Source of the DNA: Anaeromyxobacter soli
GTDB lineage: Bacteria > Myxococcota > Myxococcia > Myxococcales > Anaeromyxobacteraceae
Assembly: GCF_022808855.1 (NCBI RefSeq)
Contig: NZ_JAKZLF010000024.1
Coordinates: 1-64,000, forward strand
Direction of reading: 5' to 3'
DNA: 64,000 nucleotides
Shown here: positions 50,208-58,808 of the stretch, one piece after another
Layout of the letters: every line of letters starts with the position of its first letter
Numbering within the stretch: the stretch's first letter is position 1
The notes under the pieces: model-generated
What the model was told of the DNA's origin: nothing
The model's input: the letters and a program-made list of their open reading frames with translations, nothing else
Databases searched by the model: none
Position numbers and translations under genes: made by a program

Positions 50208-51143
50208 TCACTCGCCGGGCGTCCCCTCCCCCTCGGCGCAGGCCAGGTTCTCCGCGACGTCCGGCCCGTCCACGTCGACGCGGACCGCCGCCGCGGGGCA
50301 GAGCGGCGCCGCCCCGCCCGCGCCGAACGTGGAGGCGACCGCGCCGGAGGGATCGAGGAGCAGGAGCTCCGGCGGCCGCTCGTTGGCGATCCCGCCGAGG
50401 AGCGCGGTCGCTCCGCAGGCGAGCACGGGCGTCCCGGGGGGCAGCGCGTACCGCCCGTCGTACGCGCCACCCGCGACGAGCGCGATCGCGCCCGGCGGGA
50501 GCGCGTCCTCGAGCCGCGCGCTCACCACGCACGAGGACAGCGCCCCGGTCGCCGAGCGCTTCGCGAGGCGCCAGCCGAGGAGATCGAGCACGCCCTCCCC
50601 GCGGTTCGCGATCTCCACGTACTCGCCGCCCGCCTCGGGCGTCGCCGCGTCCGCCCTCACCTCGGTGACGACCGGCCGCGGCGGCGGACCGGCCGCGCGC
50701 GCCGTCTCGAAGGCCCCCACGGACGGCCGGCGGCGGCCCTCGACGTCCAGCACCGGCCGTCCGTCCGCGGCGTGCACGCGCGACGACAGCACGAGCACGT
50801 AAGGGGCGAGCGCGCGCAGCGGCGCGCCGGGCGTGAGCATCGCCCGACGCCCTCCGTCGGCGAGCGCGACCGCCGCCGGGACGCGCGAGGCGAGCGCCGC
50901 GGCGCCCGCGTCCGACTCGACGGCCTCGAGCGCCTCGCGCAGGTCGGCTGCGGGGACGAGCGCGAGCCGTTCGCCGTCGAGGATGCCCTCGGGCGCGATG
51001 GGCGCGGTGAAGCGGATCTCCGCCACGACCGCCTCCGGGGCGACGCCCGGGCCCTCGGGCGCGACGCTCTCCACGCGCACGAACGGGGCGGGCTCGGGGA
51101 GGCCGCAGGCGGCGGCGAGCAGCAGGATGGCGGCGCGCCTCAC
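50208..51143 (-). CDS. predicted lipoprotein with a lamin-tail domain
   Basis: A 311-residue exported protein with a very short lipoprotein-like signal (VRRAAILLLAAACGLPEP). Residues about 25-175 resemble bacterial Ig-like (SbsA-type) domains, with IRFTAPIAPEGILDGERLAL and APYVLVLSSRVHAADG. A lamin-tail domain follows, with VVTEVRADAATPEAGGEYVEI and LLGWRLAKRS. Such domains occur on bacterial cell-surface proteins; the role is unknown. The GTG start overlaps the stop of the upstream gene (GTGA). It converges on frzZ with a 19-base gap. Confidence 0.75.
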   Translation of the reverse strand: MRRAAILLLAAACGLPEPAPFVRVESVAPEGPGVAPEAVVAEIRFTAPIAPEGILDGERLALVPAADLREALEAVESDAGAAALASRVPAAVALADGGRRAMLTPGAPLRALAPYVLVLSSRVHAADGRPVLDVEGRRRPSVGAFETARAAGPPPRPVVTEVRADAATPEAGGEYVEIANRGEGVLDLLGWRLAKRSATGALSSCVVSARLEDALPPGAIALVAGGAYDGRYALPPGTPVLACGATALLGGIANERPPELLLLDPSGAVASTFGAGGAAPLCPAAAVRVDVDGPDVAENLACAEGEGTPGE

Positions 51144-51784
51144 GGCCGCCCCCGCACGCCGCGGGCGCCGGCGATCGCCGCGAGCTCGGCGCCGAGGCGA
51201 TCGATCTCGAGCTCGGCCTGCGCGCGCGCGAGCGCGCTGCCGGGCGGGTCGAGGAGCAGCGAGAGCCGGAGGCGCTGCCGCTCGTAGTAGAGGGTGGTGG
51301 CGCGCTTCACCGCCTCCGCCCGGGCGCGGGCGCGGGCCGTCGCCTCCGCGGCAGCGGCGACCTCGCCCGTCGCGGCGACGAGGCCGCCCAGGTCCCACGT
51401 CGCGCGGAGCGTGACGGCGAAGCCCGGCGCGAGCCGCAGGTAGTCCACCTCGCCCGAGCCCTGCAGGCCGACGACGCGGTGACTGCGCTCGTCGCGCTGG
51501 TACTCGGCGGTCAGGCGCGGCAGCAGCGCGGCGAGGCGTGCACGCCGGGCGAAGCCCACGGCGCCGGGCGCCTCGGAGTCCGCCGCCTGCGCGGCGGCGG
51601 CCTGCACCTCCGCGATGGCGGGCTCTCCCGAGGAGAGGACCGCGAGCGCCCGGAGCGCCTCGGCGTCGGCCGCGGCCGCAGCGTCGGCGGGGCCCGCGCG
51701 CGCGGGCGCGGGATCGAGGGTGGAGGGGGCACGCGGGGTTGCCGCGACGAGCGCGGCGGCGACGGCGAGGGAGATCGGGGTCAT
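51140..51784 (-). CDS. exported protein of unknown function
   Basis: A 214-residue protein with a signal peptide (MTPISLAVAAALVAATPRAP), very Ala-rich and probably largely helical. Two long helical stretches are suggested: ALRALAVLSSGEPAIAEVQA and VAAAAEATARARARAEAV. The stretch YLRLAPGFAVTLRATWDLGG between them could be a beta-hairpin of an outer-membrane barrel; that is a faint resemblance to TolC-like proteins. I do not recognise a family. It is translationally coupled to the lamin-tail lipoprotein, suggesting a joint envelope role. Confidence 0.65.
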   Translation of the reverse strand: MTPISLAVAAALVAATPRAPSTLDPAPARAGPADAAAAADAEALRALAVLSSGEPAIAEVQAAAAQAADSEAPGAVGFARRARLAALLPRLTAEYQRDERSHRVVGLQGSGEVDYLRLAPGFAVTLRATWDLGGLVAATGEVAAAAEATARARARAEAVKRATTLYYERQRLRLSLLLDPPGSALARAQAELEIDRLGAELAAIAGARGVRGRP

Positions 51785-51929
51785 GCGGTGCGCCCGAGCA
51801 GGGTCCGCGCCGGGGCATCTCAGCGTGATCCTGGGCTGTTTGCGTCCGCAGCACGTCCGCGCTCCGTCCGACGGTCTCCCGCGCGCCCGCCGCCCCCCAT
51901 GCCGCGGCGGAGCGCCCCGGGCTCCCCCT

Positions 51930-51960
51930 ACCCGGGGCTCGGGACACCCCGAGCCCGGGT
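51930..51960. repeat. long inverted repeat / hairpin
   Basis: Arms 51930-51943 and 51948-51960 pair over 13 positions with one bulged G and an ACAC loop. No T-run follows on either strand, so it is not a standard terminator; it may be a regulatory hairpin or a binding site. Confidence 0.5.
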
Positions 51961-52141
51961 CCTCCGGCTGTCGCACGTGGGCGAGACGTCGCGCCCCGTT
52001 CACGGTACGTCGATATCGTGCGCTCGGCTCGGCGGCGCGCGCGCAGGCGGGCGCGGATCCTCGGGAAAAGGGCTGGCCAGCGCGGCGGGCCCTGGGCGGC
52101 GCCGGTGGCGAGCGCGTACGCGTCGCACCCACCCTGCGCAG

Positions 52142-52157
52142 TGGTGCCGCGCTTGCA
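52142..52157 (+). promoter_or_regulatory. candidate sigma-54 promoter of the second chemosensory operon
   Basis: TGGTGCCGCGCTTGCA has GG and GC separated by ten bases and a perfect TTGCA -12 element. Transcription would start near 52168, about 28 bases before the ATG at 52196, and a GAGGAGG ribosome-binding site lies between. Confidence 0.4.
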
Positions 52158-52195
52158 CCTCGGCGGGTGCTCGCAGCTCCGAGGAGGCCGCCGTG

Positions 52196-52567
52196 ATGGA
52201 CCGGAAGAAGATCCTGCTCGTCGACGACTCGTCCACGGTGCTCCTCATGGAGCGGATGATCCTGTCGAAGGACGCCTACGACGTCGTCACCGCCAAGGAC
52301 GGCGCGGAGGGCGTGGAGAAGGCGATCTCGGAGCGCCCGGACCTCATCCTGATGGACGTGGTGATGCCGCGCATGGACGGCTTCGAGGCCTGCCGGAAGC
52401 TGCGCCAGCAGCCCGACACGCGCGAGATCCCGGTCATCATGGTCACGACGCGCGGCGAGCTCGCGAGCGTCGAGTCCGGCTACGCGAGCGGCTGCAACGA
52501 CTACGTCACGAAGCCCATCAACGGCCTCGAGCTGCTCGCCAAGGTGCGCAGCTGCCTCGGGCAGTAG
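52196..52567 (+). CDS. single-domain response regulator (CheY/PilG-like)
   Basis: A 123-residue receiver: acidic pocket ILLVDDSSTVLLMERMIL, phospho-Asp in ILMDVVMPRMDGFEAC, Thr in MVTTRGELASVES and Lys in YVTKPINGLELL. There is no output domain. It heads the second chemosensory operon and is the likely phosphorylation target of the CheA at 53896-55584. The ATG at 52196 follows GAGGAGG at 52181-52187. Confidence 0.93.
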   Translation: MDRKKILLVDDSSTVLLMERMILSKDAYDVVTAKDGAEGVEKAISERPDLILMDVVMPRMDGFEACRKLRQQPDTREIPVIMVTTRGELASVESGYASGCNDYVTKPINGLELLAKVRSCLGQ

Positions 52568-52578
52568 CGAGCGACGCC

Positions 52579-53361
52579 ATGGCCGATCCGCGCGACCGGA
52601 CCCCTCCCCCGCCGCCCGCCGCCGCGGGCCAGGACCTCCAGAAGATGAGCGAGCGCCTGCGCGAGGTGATCACCTCGCTCCGCTCCGAGCAGCAGCGGCT
52701 CGCCTCCGAGGCGACGACGCCCGTGCCCGGTCGGGGTGCGCCCTCCGACCCGGGCGAGCACGAGCGGCGGCGGCTCACGAGCGAGCTCGCGCTGGCGCAC
52801 GAGGCCATCGCGCACGCGAACGCGGAGCGCGACCGGCTCCGCGCACGGGTGGAGGAGCTCGAGGCCGAGCAGCGGAGGCTCTCCGACGACTACGTCGCCG
52901 CGCAGGAGCGCACCACCGAGCTCGCGCAGCTCTTCGTCGCGCTGGAGCGGCTGCACGGCGGCCGCTCGCGCGCGGACGTCGTCGCCGCGGTGCAGGAGAT
53001 CGTCATCAACGTGGTGGGGTCGGAGGAGCTCGCGCTCTTCGAGCGGCGCGGCGACTCGCTCGATCTGCTGAAGGCGTTCGGGGTGGACCCCGGGCCGATC
53101 CACACCGTCGCGGTCGGCGAGGGGATCATCGGCCGGGCCGCTTCGTCCGGCGCCACGTGGATCGCGGGCCGCGATCCCGCCCCCGAGCCCTGCGATCCGG
53201 AGCTCTCCGCCTGCATCCCGCTGCGCGCCGGGGACGCGACCGTCGGCGCGCTCGCCATCTGGCGGCTCCTCGGCCACAAGCCGATCCTCGACGAGCAGGA
53301 CCACGCCGTGTTCGACCTCCTCTCCACGCACGCCGGGCTCGCGCTCGCGCTGCGCGCCTGA
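52579..53361 (+). CDS. coiled-coil GAF-domain protein
   Basis: A 260-residue cytoplasmic protein: a Pro-rich N-terminus, a long coiled coil (about 20-120, LREVITSLRSEQQRLASEA and RVEELEAEQRRLSDDYVA), then a GAF-like sensor domain (FVALERLHGGRSRADVVAAV, VAVGEGIIGRAASSGATWIA, ACIPLRAGDATVGALAIWRL). It lies between a receiver gene and cheD. With no receptor encoded in the operon, it may feed a cytoplasmic signal into the Che pathway; that is inference from position. Confidence 0.85.
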   Translation: MADPRDRTPPPPPAAAGQDLQKMSERLREVITSLRSEQQRLASEATTPVPGRGAPSDPGEHERRRLTSELALAHEAIAHANAERDRLRARVEELEAEQRRLSDDYVAAQERTTELAQLFVALERLHGGRSRADVVAAVQEIVINVVGSEELALFERRGDSLDLLKAFGVDPGPIHTVAVGEGIIGRAASSGATWIAGRDPAPEPCDPELSACIPLRAGDATVGALAIWRLLGHKPILDEQDHAVFDLLSTHAGLALALRA

Positions 53362-53374
53362 GGCCGCGAGGCGC

Positions 53375-53881
53375 GTGACCGCTCGCACCGCCACCCTCCC
53401 CGAGCGGCCGAACGCCGCCGCGCCCGACCTCGCCGGCCGCGCCCAGGTCTACCTGCACGCCGGCCAGCTCGCGACCGCCGCCACGCGCACGGCCATCACC
53501 ACCGTGCTCGGCTCGTGCGTGGCGGTGTGCCTGCACGATCCCGCGAGCGGGGTCGGCGGCATGAACCACTTCCTCCTGCCGCACCCGGTGGGGCGCGAGC
53601 GCTCGGTCCGCTTCGGCAACGTCGCGGTGCCCGAGCTCGTGGACGCGGTCGTCCGGGCCGGGGCGGCGCGCGCCGCGCTCGTCGCGAAGGTGTTCGGCGG
53701 CGCGAGCGTCATCGGCGCGTTCCGCGGCTCCCGCAACCTCGGCGAGGAGAACGTCGAGCTCGCCCTGCGCCTCCTCGGGGAGGCCCGCATCCCGGTGCTC
53801 GACCAGGACGTCGGCGGCGCGCGGGGTCGCAAGCTGATCTTCTTCGCGGACGAGGGCACCGCCTGGGTGCGGCAGCTGTGA
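53375..53881 (+). CDS. cheD: chemoreceptor glutamine deamidase CheD
   Basis: CheD deamidates receptor glutamines and can interact with CheY-type partners. The 168-residue protein carries the catalytic Cys in TTVLGSCVAVCLHDP and His in GGMNHFLLPHP, with the family segment AKVFGGASVIGAF. The start is a GTG 13 bases after the GAF-protein gene. Confidence 0.93.
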   Translation: MTARTATLPERPNAAAPDLAGRAQVYLHAGQLATAATRTAITTVLGSCVAVCLHDPASGVGGMNHFLLPHPVGRERSVRFGNVAVPELVDAVVRAGAARAALVAKVFGGASVIGAFRGSRNLGEENVELALRLLGEARIPVLDQDVGGARGRKLIFFADEGTAWVRQL

Positions 53882-53895
53882 ACGGCGGAGGCGAC

Positions 53896-55584
53896 ATGGA
53901 CGAACTCGGCATCGATCGCGAGCTGCTCGTGCAGACGTTCCTCGCGGAGGCGGAGGAGACGTTCGGGCGCATGGAGCAGGCGCTCGTCGCCCTCGAGGCA
54001 CGGCCCGGCGACGAGGCCATCCTGCACGCGCTCTTCCGGGACGCGCACACCGTGAAGGGCGGGGCCGCGCTCGTCGGCTTCGACGGCGTCCGCGAGCTCG
54101 CGCACGACCTCGAGGACGTGCTCGAGCGGCTCCGAGGGCGGAGCCTCGGCGTCACCGACGCGCTCGTCACGCTCCTCCTCCGCTCCGTCGACGTGCTCCG
54201 CGGGTCGGTCGCGGCGGCCGCCGCGGGCGCGCGGGAGGAGCCCGCCGCCGCGCTCGCGTTCCGGCGCCGACTCGCCGCCGCCGCGCAGGCCGCCGGGTCC
54301 GCCCCCGGCGCGGGCGAGCCCGGGGCGTCCTCCTCGCCGGCCGGAGGCCACGCCGGCCCCGGCGACGCGTACGAGCCCGCCGGGCCTGCCCACGCGAGCG
54401 CGCGCACGCTGCGCGTGGACGTGACGAAGCTCGACCGCATGCTCGACCTGTCGGGCGAGATCGCCATCGCCCGCGGCAGGCTCACGGATCTCCTCGAGCA
54501 GCGCGCCGGCGCCGGGGCCGAGCAGCTCCTCGAGGCGCACCGCGAGGCGGACCGGCTGTACCAGGACCTGCAGGAGCTCATCACGAAGGCCCGGATGGTG
54601 CCGATCGGGCCGACCTTCCACCCGCACGCCCGGACCGTCCGCGACGCCGCGGCCGCCCTCGGGAAGCGCGCGCGCCTCGTCGTCGAGGGTGAGGACGTCG
54701 AGGTGGACACCGCGGTCATCGAGCACATCCGCGACCCGCTCACGCACATGGTCCGCAACGCCCTCGACCACGGCATCGAGCCGCCCGACGTCCGGCGCGC
54801 GCGCGGCAAGGCTCCCATCGGGACCGTGGTGCTGCGCGCCTTCCACGAGGCGGGGAGCATGGTGATCCAGGTCTCGGACGACGGGGCCGGCCTCGACCGC
54901 GCGCGCATCGCGGCGCGGGCGGTCGCGCAGGGGCTCGCGCCGGACGCGGCGCGCGTCACGGACGAGGAGGCGGGACGGCTCGTGTTCGAGCCGGGCTTCT
55001 CCACCGCCGACGCGGTCACCGAGCTCTCGGGCCGCGGGGTCGGCATGGACGTCGTGCGCAGGAACGTCGAGGCGCTGCGAGGCTCGGTCGCGATCCGGAG
55101 CGTCCCGGGCGCTGGCACGGAGATCACGATCCGCGTCCCGCTCACGCTCGCCATCATCCAGGGCTTCAAGGTGGGCGTCGCCGCGGAGACCTTCATCCTG
55201 CCGCTCGACGCGGTCGTGGAGTGCCTCGAGCTGCCCACGGAGGAGTGCGCGGCGTCCGCGCCCTGCGGGATCCTGAACGTGCGGGGCGCCCCGCTGCCGT
55301 ACCTGCGCCTGCGGGACCACTTCGGCCTCGGCGGCGCGCGCCCCGGGCGCGAGAACGTGGTGGTGGTCCGGCATGGGGCGCACACGGCCGGCGTCACCGT
55401 GGACGCGCTGCACGGTGAGTCCTCCACGGTGGTGAAGCCGCTCGGCCGGATGTTCGGCGGAGTGCCCGGCATCTCGGGCTCGTCCATCCTCGGCAACGGC
55501 CGGGTGGCGCTCATCCTCGACGTCGGCGGGCTCCTGCGGGAGACCCTGCGGCGCGCGGCCACGGCAGAGGCGAATGCGGCGTGA
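53896..55584 (+). CDS. cheA: chemotaxis histidine kinase CheA
   Basis: The 562-residue kinase has an HPt domain (ALFRDAHTVKGGAALVGF), an Ala/Pro-rich linker, dimerisation and HATPase domains (RMLDLSGEIAIARGRLTDLL, MVRNALDHGIEPPDVRRARG, VSDDGAGLDRARI, SGRGVGMDVVRRNV), and a CheW-like C-terminal domain (IIQGFKVGVAAETFILPLDA). Unlike FrzE it has no receiver. The ATG at 53896, 14 bases after cheD, gives the normal HPt start. The adjacent cheW, cheR, cheB and receiver genes are its partners. Confidence 0.95.
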   Translation: MDELGIDRELLVQTFLAEAEETFGRMEQALVALEARPGDEAILHALFRDAHTVKGGAALVGFDGVRELAHDLEDVLERLRGRSLGVTDALVTLLLRSVDVLRGSVAAAAAGAREEPAAALAFRRRLAAAAQAAGSAPGAGEPGASSSPAGGHAGPGDAYEPAGPAHASARTLRVDVTKLDRMLDLSGEIAIARGRLTDLLEQRAGAGAEQLLEAHREADRLYQDLQELITKARMVPIGPTFHPHARTVRDAAAALGKRARLVVEGEDVEVDTAVIEHIRDPLTHMVRNALDHGIEPPDVRRARGKAPIGTVVLRAFHEAGSMVIQVSDDGAGLDRARIAARAVAQGLAPDAARVTDEEAGRLVFEPGFSTADAVTELSGRGVGMDVVRRNVEALRGSVAIRSVPGAGTEITIRVPLTLAIIQGFKVGVAAETFILPLDAVVECLELPTEECAASAPCGILNVRGAPLPYLRLRDHFGLGGARPGRENVVVVRHGAHTAGVTVDALHGESSTVVKPLGRMFGGVPGISGSSILGNGRVALILDVGGLLRETLRRAATAEANAA

Positions 55585-55624
55585 AAGGACGGGGGCGCAA
55601 CCTCGTCATGACTGGGAGCCCGAT

Positions 55625-56179
55625 ATGACACAGGCGACGGAAGCGGACGATCGCGCGCAGTACCTCTCCTTCTCCCTCGCGGGCGGCGAGTACGGCGTCG
55701 GCATCCTCAAGGTGAAGGAGATCCTCCAGTACGAGACGGTCACGCGCGTGCCGTCCACCCCGCGCTCCGTGCGCGGCGTCATCAACCTGCGCGGCCAGGT
55801 CGTCGCGGTCGTCGATCTCGCCGCCAAGTTCGGGCTGCCGGAGACGGAGGTCTCCCGCCTCACCTGCATCCTCATCGTCGAGGCGCGGCTCGACGGCCAG
55901 GACACGGTCGTGGGCGTCATGGCGGACGCGGTGCAGGAGGTCATCGAGCTCGGGCCCGCGGACGTCGAGCCGGCCCCGCCCTTCGGCACGGCGGTGAAGG
56001 TCGACTTCCTCCTCGGCATGGGGAAGGTCGGCAAGCGCTTCGTGCTGCTGCTCGACCTCGACCGCGTCATCTCGGCCGACGAGAAGGAGTTCGCGCGCGA
56101 CGCCGCCACCGGCGCGCTCGAGGCCGCGCTCGAGGCCGCTCCGGAGGCTCCGGCCGGCGACGCGGTCGAGGCCGCGTAG
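55625..56179 (+). CDS. cheW: chemotaxis coupling protein CheW
   Basis: A 184-residue CheW linking receptor and CheA. The signature segments are [20 protein letters not shown] and [20 protein letters not shown], followed by the intact late strands ([15 protein letters not shown]). An Ala/Glu-rich tail of about 25 residues is unusual for CheW. The ATG at 55625 was chosen because it gives the typical short CheW N-terminus; the frame start at 55574 overlaps cheA. Confidence 0.94.
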   Translation: MTQATEADDRAQYLSFSLAGGEYGVGILKVKEILQYETVTRVPSTPRSVRGVINLRGQVVAVVDLAAKFGLPETEVSRLTCILIVEARLDGQDTVVGVMADAVQEVIELGPADVEPAPPFGTAVKVDFLLGMGKVGKRFVLLLDLDRVISADEKEFARDAATGALEAALEAAPEAPAGDAVEAA

Positions 56180-56185
56180 GCGCGC

Positions 56186-57097
56186 GTGACGGTGCACGCG
56201 GAGCGGCGGGCGCGACAGGTGGCCGGCGCGGGGAGCGTCCCCGCCGTCGTGGCGCCGGCCGTGAGCGCCGTGACGGACGGCGAGTTCGAGCTGTTCCAGC
56301 GCCTCATCCACGCCGAGGCCGGGATCTGGCTCGCGCCGGTGAAGAAGGCCCTCCTCGTGGGCCGGCTCGCCCGGCGGCTGCGGGAGCTCGGCCTCACGAG
56401 CTACCACGCCTACTACGAGCGCGTCCGCGGGGACGCGGCCGAGAAGGTGCGGATGCTCGACGCGATCTGCACGAACGAGACGCACTTCTTCCGCGAGCCC
56501 CGCCACTTCGAGTTCCTGCGAGAACAGGTGTTCCCCGCGCTGCGCGAGGAGGCCGAGGCGGGCCGGCGCGCGCGGCGGATCCGGGTGTGGAGCGCGGCGT
56601 GCTCGAGCGGCGAGGAGCCCTACTCGCTCGCGATGTCGCTCCTCGACGCGTTCCCCTCCGGCTGGGAGCTCGAGATCCTCGCGACCGACCTCTCCACCCG
56701 GATCCTCGACCGCGCCCGCGCCGCGGTGTGGCCGATCGACAAGGCGAGCGAGATCCCCGAGGCCTACCTCAAGGCCTACATGCTCCGCGGGGTCGGCAGC
56801 CAGGAGGGGCTCATGAAGGCGGGGCCCGAGATCCGCGCGCGGGTGCGCTTCGACCGGGTGAACCTGAACGGCGACGCCTGGCCCGACGCGCGCTTCGACC
56901 TCGTGTTCTGCCGGAACGTCCTCATCTACTTCGAGCGCAAGGCGAAGGAGCGCGTGGTCGAGCGGCTCATCGACCGGCTCGAGCCGGGCGGGCACCTCTT
57001 CCTCGGGCACGCGGAGAGCCTCGGCGGGCTCACCACCCGCGCGCGGGCCGCCATGCCCACCGTGTACACGCTGCCGCCTCCGGCGCGGAGCGCCTGA
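56186..57097 (+). CDS. cheR: chemoreceptor methyltransferase CheR
   Basis: A 303-residue SAM-dependent glutamate methyltransferase: N-terminal helical domain ([20 protein letters not shown]), [16 protein letters not shown], the SAM motif [16 protein letters not shown] and [19 protein letters not shown]. It has no TPR extension, unlike the FrzF-like protein. It starts with a GTG six bases after cheW, and its stop overlaps the cheB start (TGATG). Confidence 0.95.
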   Translation: MTVHAERRARQVAGAGSVPAVVAPAVSAVTDGEFELFQRLIHAEAGIWLAPVKKALLVGRLARRLRELGLTSYHAYYERVRGDAAEKVRMLDAICTNETHFFREPRHFEFLREQVFPALREEAEAGRRARRIRVWSAACSSGEEPYSLAMSLLDAFPSGWELEILATDLSTRILDRARAAVWPIDKASEIPEAYLKAYMLRGVGSQEGLMKAGPEIRARVRFDRVNLNGDAWPDARFDLVFCRNVLIYFERKAKERVVERLIDRLEPGGHLFLGHAESLGGLTTRARAAMPTVYTLPPPARSA

Positions 57098-58161
57098 TGC
57101 CCGCCCGCGTCCTCGTGGTCGACGACTCCGCCGTGGTGCGGCTGGCGCTCACGCAGATCCTCGGCCGCGCGGGGCTCACGGTCGCCACGGCGCACGACCC
57201 GCTCATCGCCATGGAGAAGATGCGCCGGGAGCGCCCGGACGCGATCGTCCTCGACATCGAGATGCCGCGGATGGACGGGCTCACCTTCCTGCGCAAGGTG
57301 ATGGCCGAGGATCCCGTCCCGGTGGTGGTCTGCTCCGGCCTCGCCGGCCCGGGCACCGAGATCGCGCTGCGCGCGCTGGAGGAGGGCGCGGTCGACCTCG
57401 TGGCGAAGCCGCGCCTGGGGGTGAAGGGGTTCCTCGAGGACTCGGCCGTGCGCCTCGTGCAGGTCGTCCGCGCCGCCGTGCTCGCGCGCGTCCCCCGCCG
57501 GACGGCCGGCTCGCGCCCGGGGATCAAGCTCTCCGCCGACGCGGTGCTCCCGGCCCGCCCGGCGGCCCGCGGCGCGGCCGAGCGCGTCGTGGTCATCGGC
57601 GCGTCCACCGGCGGGACCGAGGCGCTCCGCCAGATCCTCGAGGCGCTGCCCGCGGACGCCCCGGGCATCGCCATCGTCCAGCACATGCCCGAGGTGTTCA
57701 CCGCGCAGTTCGCGGCGCGCCTCGATCGGAGCTGCCGCGTGGAGGTGAAGGAGGCCGCGCACGGCGACCGGCTCGGTCCGGGCCGGGCGCTCGTCGCCCC
57801 CGGCAACCGGCACCTGGCGCTCCGGCGTTCGGGCGCGCAGTACGTCGTCCACGTCCTCGACGGTCCCCCCGTGTCGCTGCACCGGCCGAGCGTGAACGTC
57901 CTGTTCCGCTCCGCGGCCCAGGCGGCGGGCGGGAATGCGGCCGGCGTGATCCTCACCGGCATGGGCGACGACGGCGCGGAGGGCCTCGCCGAGCTCCGCG
58001 CCGCCGGCGCGCGCACCTTCGCGCAGGACGAGGCGAGCTGCGTGGTGTTCGGCATGCCGAAGGAGGCGATCGCGCGAGGCGCGGTCGAGCAGGTCCTCCC
58101 GCTCCCGCGCATCGCGCCCGCCCTGCTGGAGTGGTGGCGGGCGCCGCCGCGGCGCGGCTGA
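57097..58161 (+). CDS. cheB: chemoreceptor methylesterase CheB
   Basis: A 354-residue receiver-methylesterase: [18 protein letters not shown], phospho-Asp in [12 protein letters not shown], then catalytic segments [15 protein letters not shown] (Ser), [14 protein letters not shown] (His) and [14 protein letters not shown] (Asp). It is the last gene of the second chemosensory operon, coupled to cheR by a one-base overlap, and converges on iscX across a hairpin at 58179-58208. Confidence 0.95.
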   Translation: MPARVLVVDDSAVVRLALTQILGRAGLTVATAHDPLIAMEKMRRERPDAIVLDIEMPRMDGLTFLRKVMAEDPVPVVVCSGLAGPGTEIALRALEEGAVDLVAKPRLGVKGFLEDSAVRLVQVVRAAVLARVPRRTAGSRPGIKLSADAVLPARPAARGAAERVVVIGASTGGTEALRQILEALPADAPGIAIVQHMPEVFTAQFAARLDRSCRVEVKEAAHGDRLGPGRALVAPGNRHLALRRSGAQYVVHVLDGPPVSLHRPSVNVLFRSAAQAAGGNAAGVILTGMGDDGAEGLAELRAAGARTFAQDEASCVVFGMPKEAIARGAVEQVLPLPRIAPALLEWWRAPPRRG

Positions 58162-58163
58162 GG

Positions 58164-58182
58164 GCCGGGCTCGCTTTGCTCG
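58164..58182. repeat. short intergenic repeat, copy 2
   Basis: GCCGGGCTCGCTTTGCTCG, close to the copies at 39664-39682 and 58451-58469; it lies after cheB. Confidence 0.35.
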
Positions 58183-58208
58183 CCGGTCCGCGCCTCACGA
58201 CCGGCGAG
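58179..58208. terminator. hairpin between convergent cheB and iscX
   Basis: CTCGCCGGT (58179-58187) pairs perfectly with ACCGGCGAG (58200-58208) across a 12-base loop. It could end both operons; no T-run is present. Confidence 0.4.
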
Positions 58209-58214
58209 GGTCCG

Positions 58215-58412
58215 TCAGTCCTCGACCTCGTCGAGCCAGGCCATCTGGATGGCCTCGAGGACCTTCTCGTTCGACTTCTCCGGATCGTCCGCGAAGCCGG
58301 GGAGCTCGCGCACCCAGCGGTGCAGGTCGGTGAAGCGGACGGAGAGCGGCGCCACGCCGGGGTGCGTCTCGGCGAGGGCGATGGCGATGTCGCGCACGTC
58401 GGTCCATCTCAT
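58215..58412 (-). CDS. iscX: IscX-family protein
   Basis: A 65-residue acidic protein: WTDVRDIAIALAETHPGVAP, RFTDLHRWVRELPGFADDP and EAIQMAWLDEVED are the family signatures. IscX binds IscS and may donate iron or tune cluster assembly. It is the last gene of the ISC operon, 85 bases after fdx. Confidence 0.95.
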   Translation of the reverse strand: MRWTDVRDIAIALAETHPGVAPLSVRFTDLHRWVRELPGFADDPEKSNEKVLEAIQMAWLDEVED

Positions 58413-58450
58413 CGGTGACTCCTGTTCTGACGGGGACTGCGCCCCCGGCC

Positions 58451-58469
58451 GGCGGGCTCGCTTCGCTCG
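58451..58469. repeat. short intergenic repeat, copy 3
   Basis: GGCGGGCTCGCTTCGCTCG between fdx and iscX. It differs from the copy at 39664-39682 by one base. Confidence 0.4.
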
Positions 58470-58497
58470 CCGAGCGTTCGTGTGGAGAACGGGTCCG

Positions 58498-58803
58498 TCA
58501 GGAGGCGATCCGGTTCCCGGGGATCCGCACGACCACGTCCTCGTCCGAGACGCAGGCCTGGCAGCCGAGCCGCGAGCTCGGCTGGAGCCCGGCGGCCTCG
58601 TTCAGCTTGTCGTCCTCGCGATCCTCGATCTCGGAGAGCGAGTCGAGCCCCGCCTCGATCCAGACGTGGCAGGTGGTGCAGGCCGCGACGCCGCCGCAGT
58701 TGTGGGGGAGCTCGACCCCGGCCTGCTCGGCGGCCTCCAGGATCGACGAGCCGCGGCGGACCTCCGCGCTCTTTCCCTCGGGCAGGAAGGTGACCTTCGG
58801 CAT
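58498..58803 (-). CDS. fdx: ISC-type [2Fe-2S] ferredoxin
   Basis: A 101-residue adrenodoxin-like ferredoxin that supplies electrons to cluster assembly. The cluster ligands are in HNCGGVAACTTCHVW and RLGCQACV (Cys-x5-Cys-x2-Cys and a distal Cys). The length is typical of ISC ferredoxins. It is five bases after hscA. Confidence 0.96.
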   Translation of the reverse strand: MPKVTFLPEGKSAEVRRGSSILEAAEQAGVELPHNCGGVAACTTCHVWIEAGLDSLSEIEDREDDKLNEAAGLQPSSRLGCQACVSDEDVVVRIPGNRIAS

Positions 58804-58808
58804 GCGCG

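Larger units (their letters stand above)
51785..52195. other. 411-base divergent intergenic region
   Basis: Separates the exported-protein operon (minus) from the second chemosensory operon (plus). It contains a strong inverted repeat (51930-51960), a palindrome CGATATCG (52011-52018) and a sigma-54-like element (52142-52157). No open frame has coding character. Confidence 0.6.

Noticed and set aside
52011-52018. Palindrome CGATATCG in the divergent region
   Set aside because: Eight-base palindromes are common; there is no second copy or link to a promoter.
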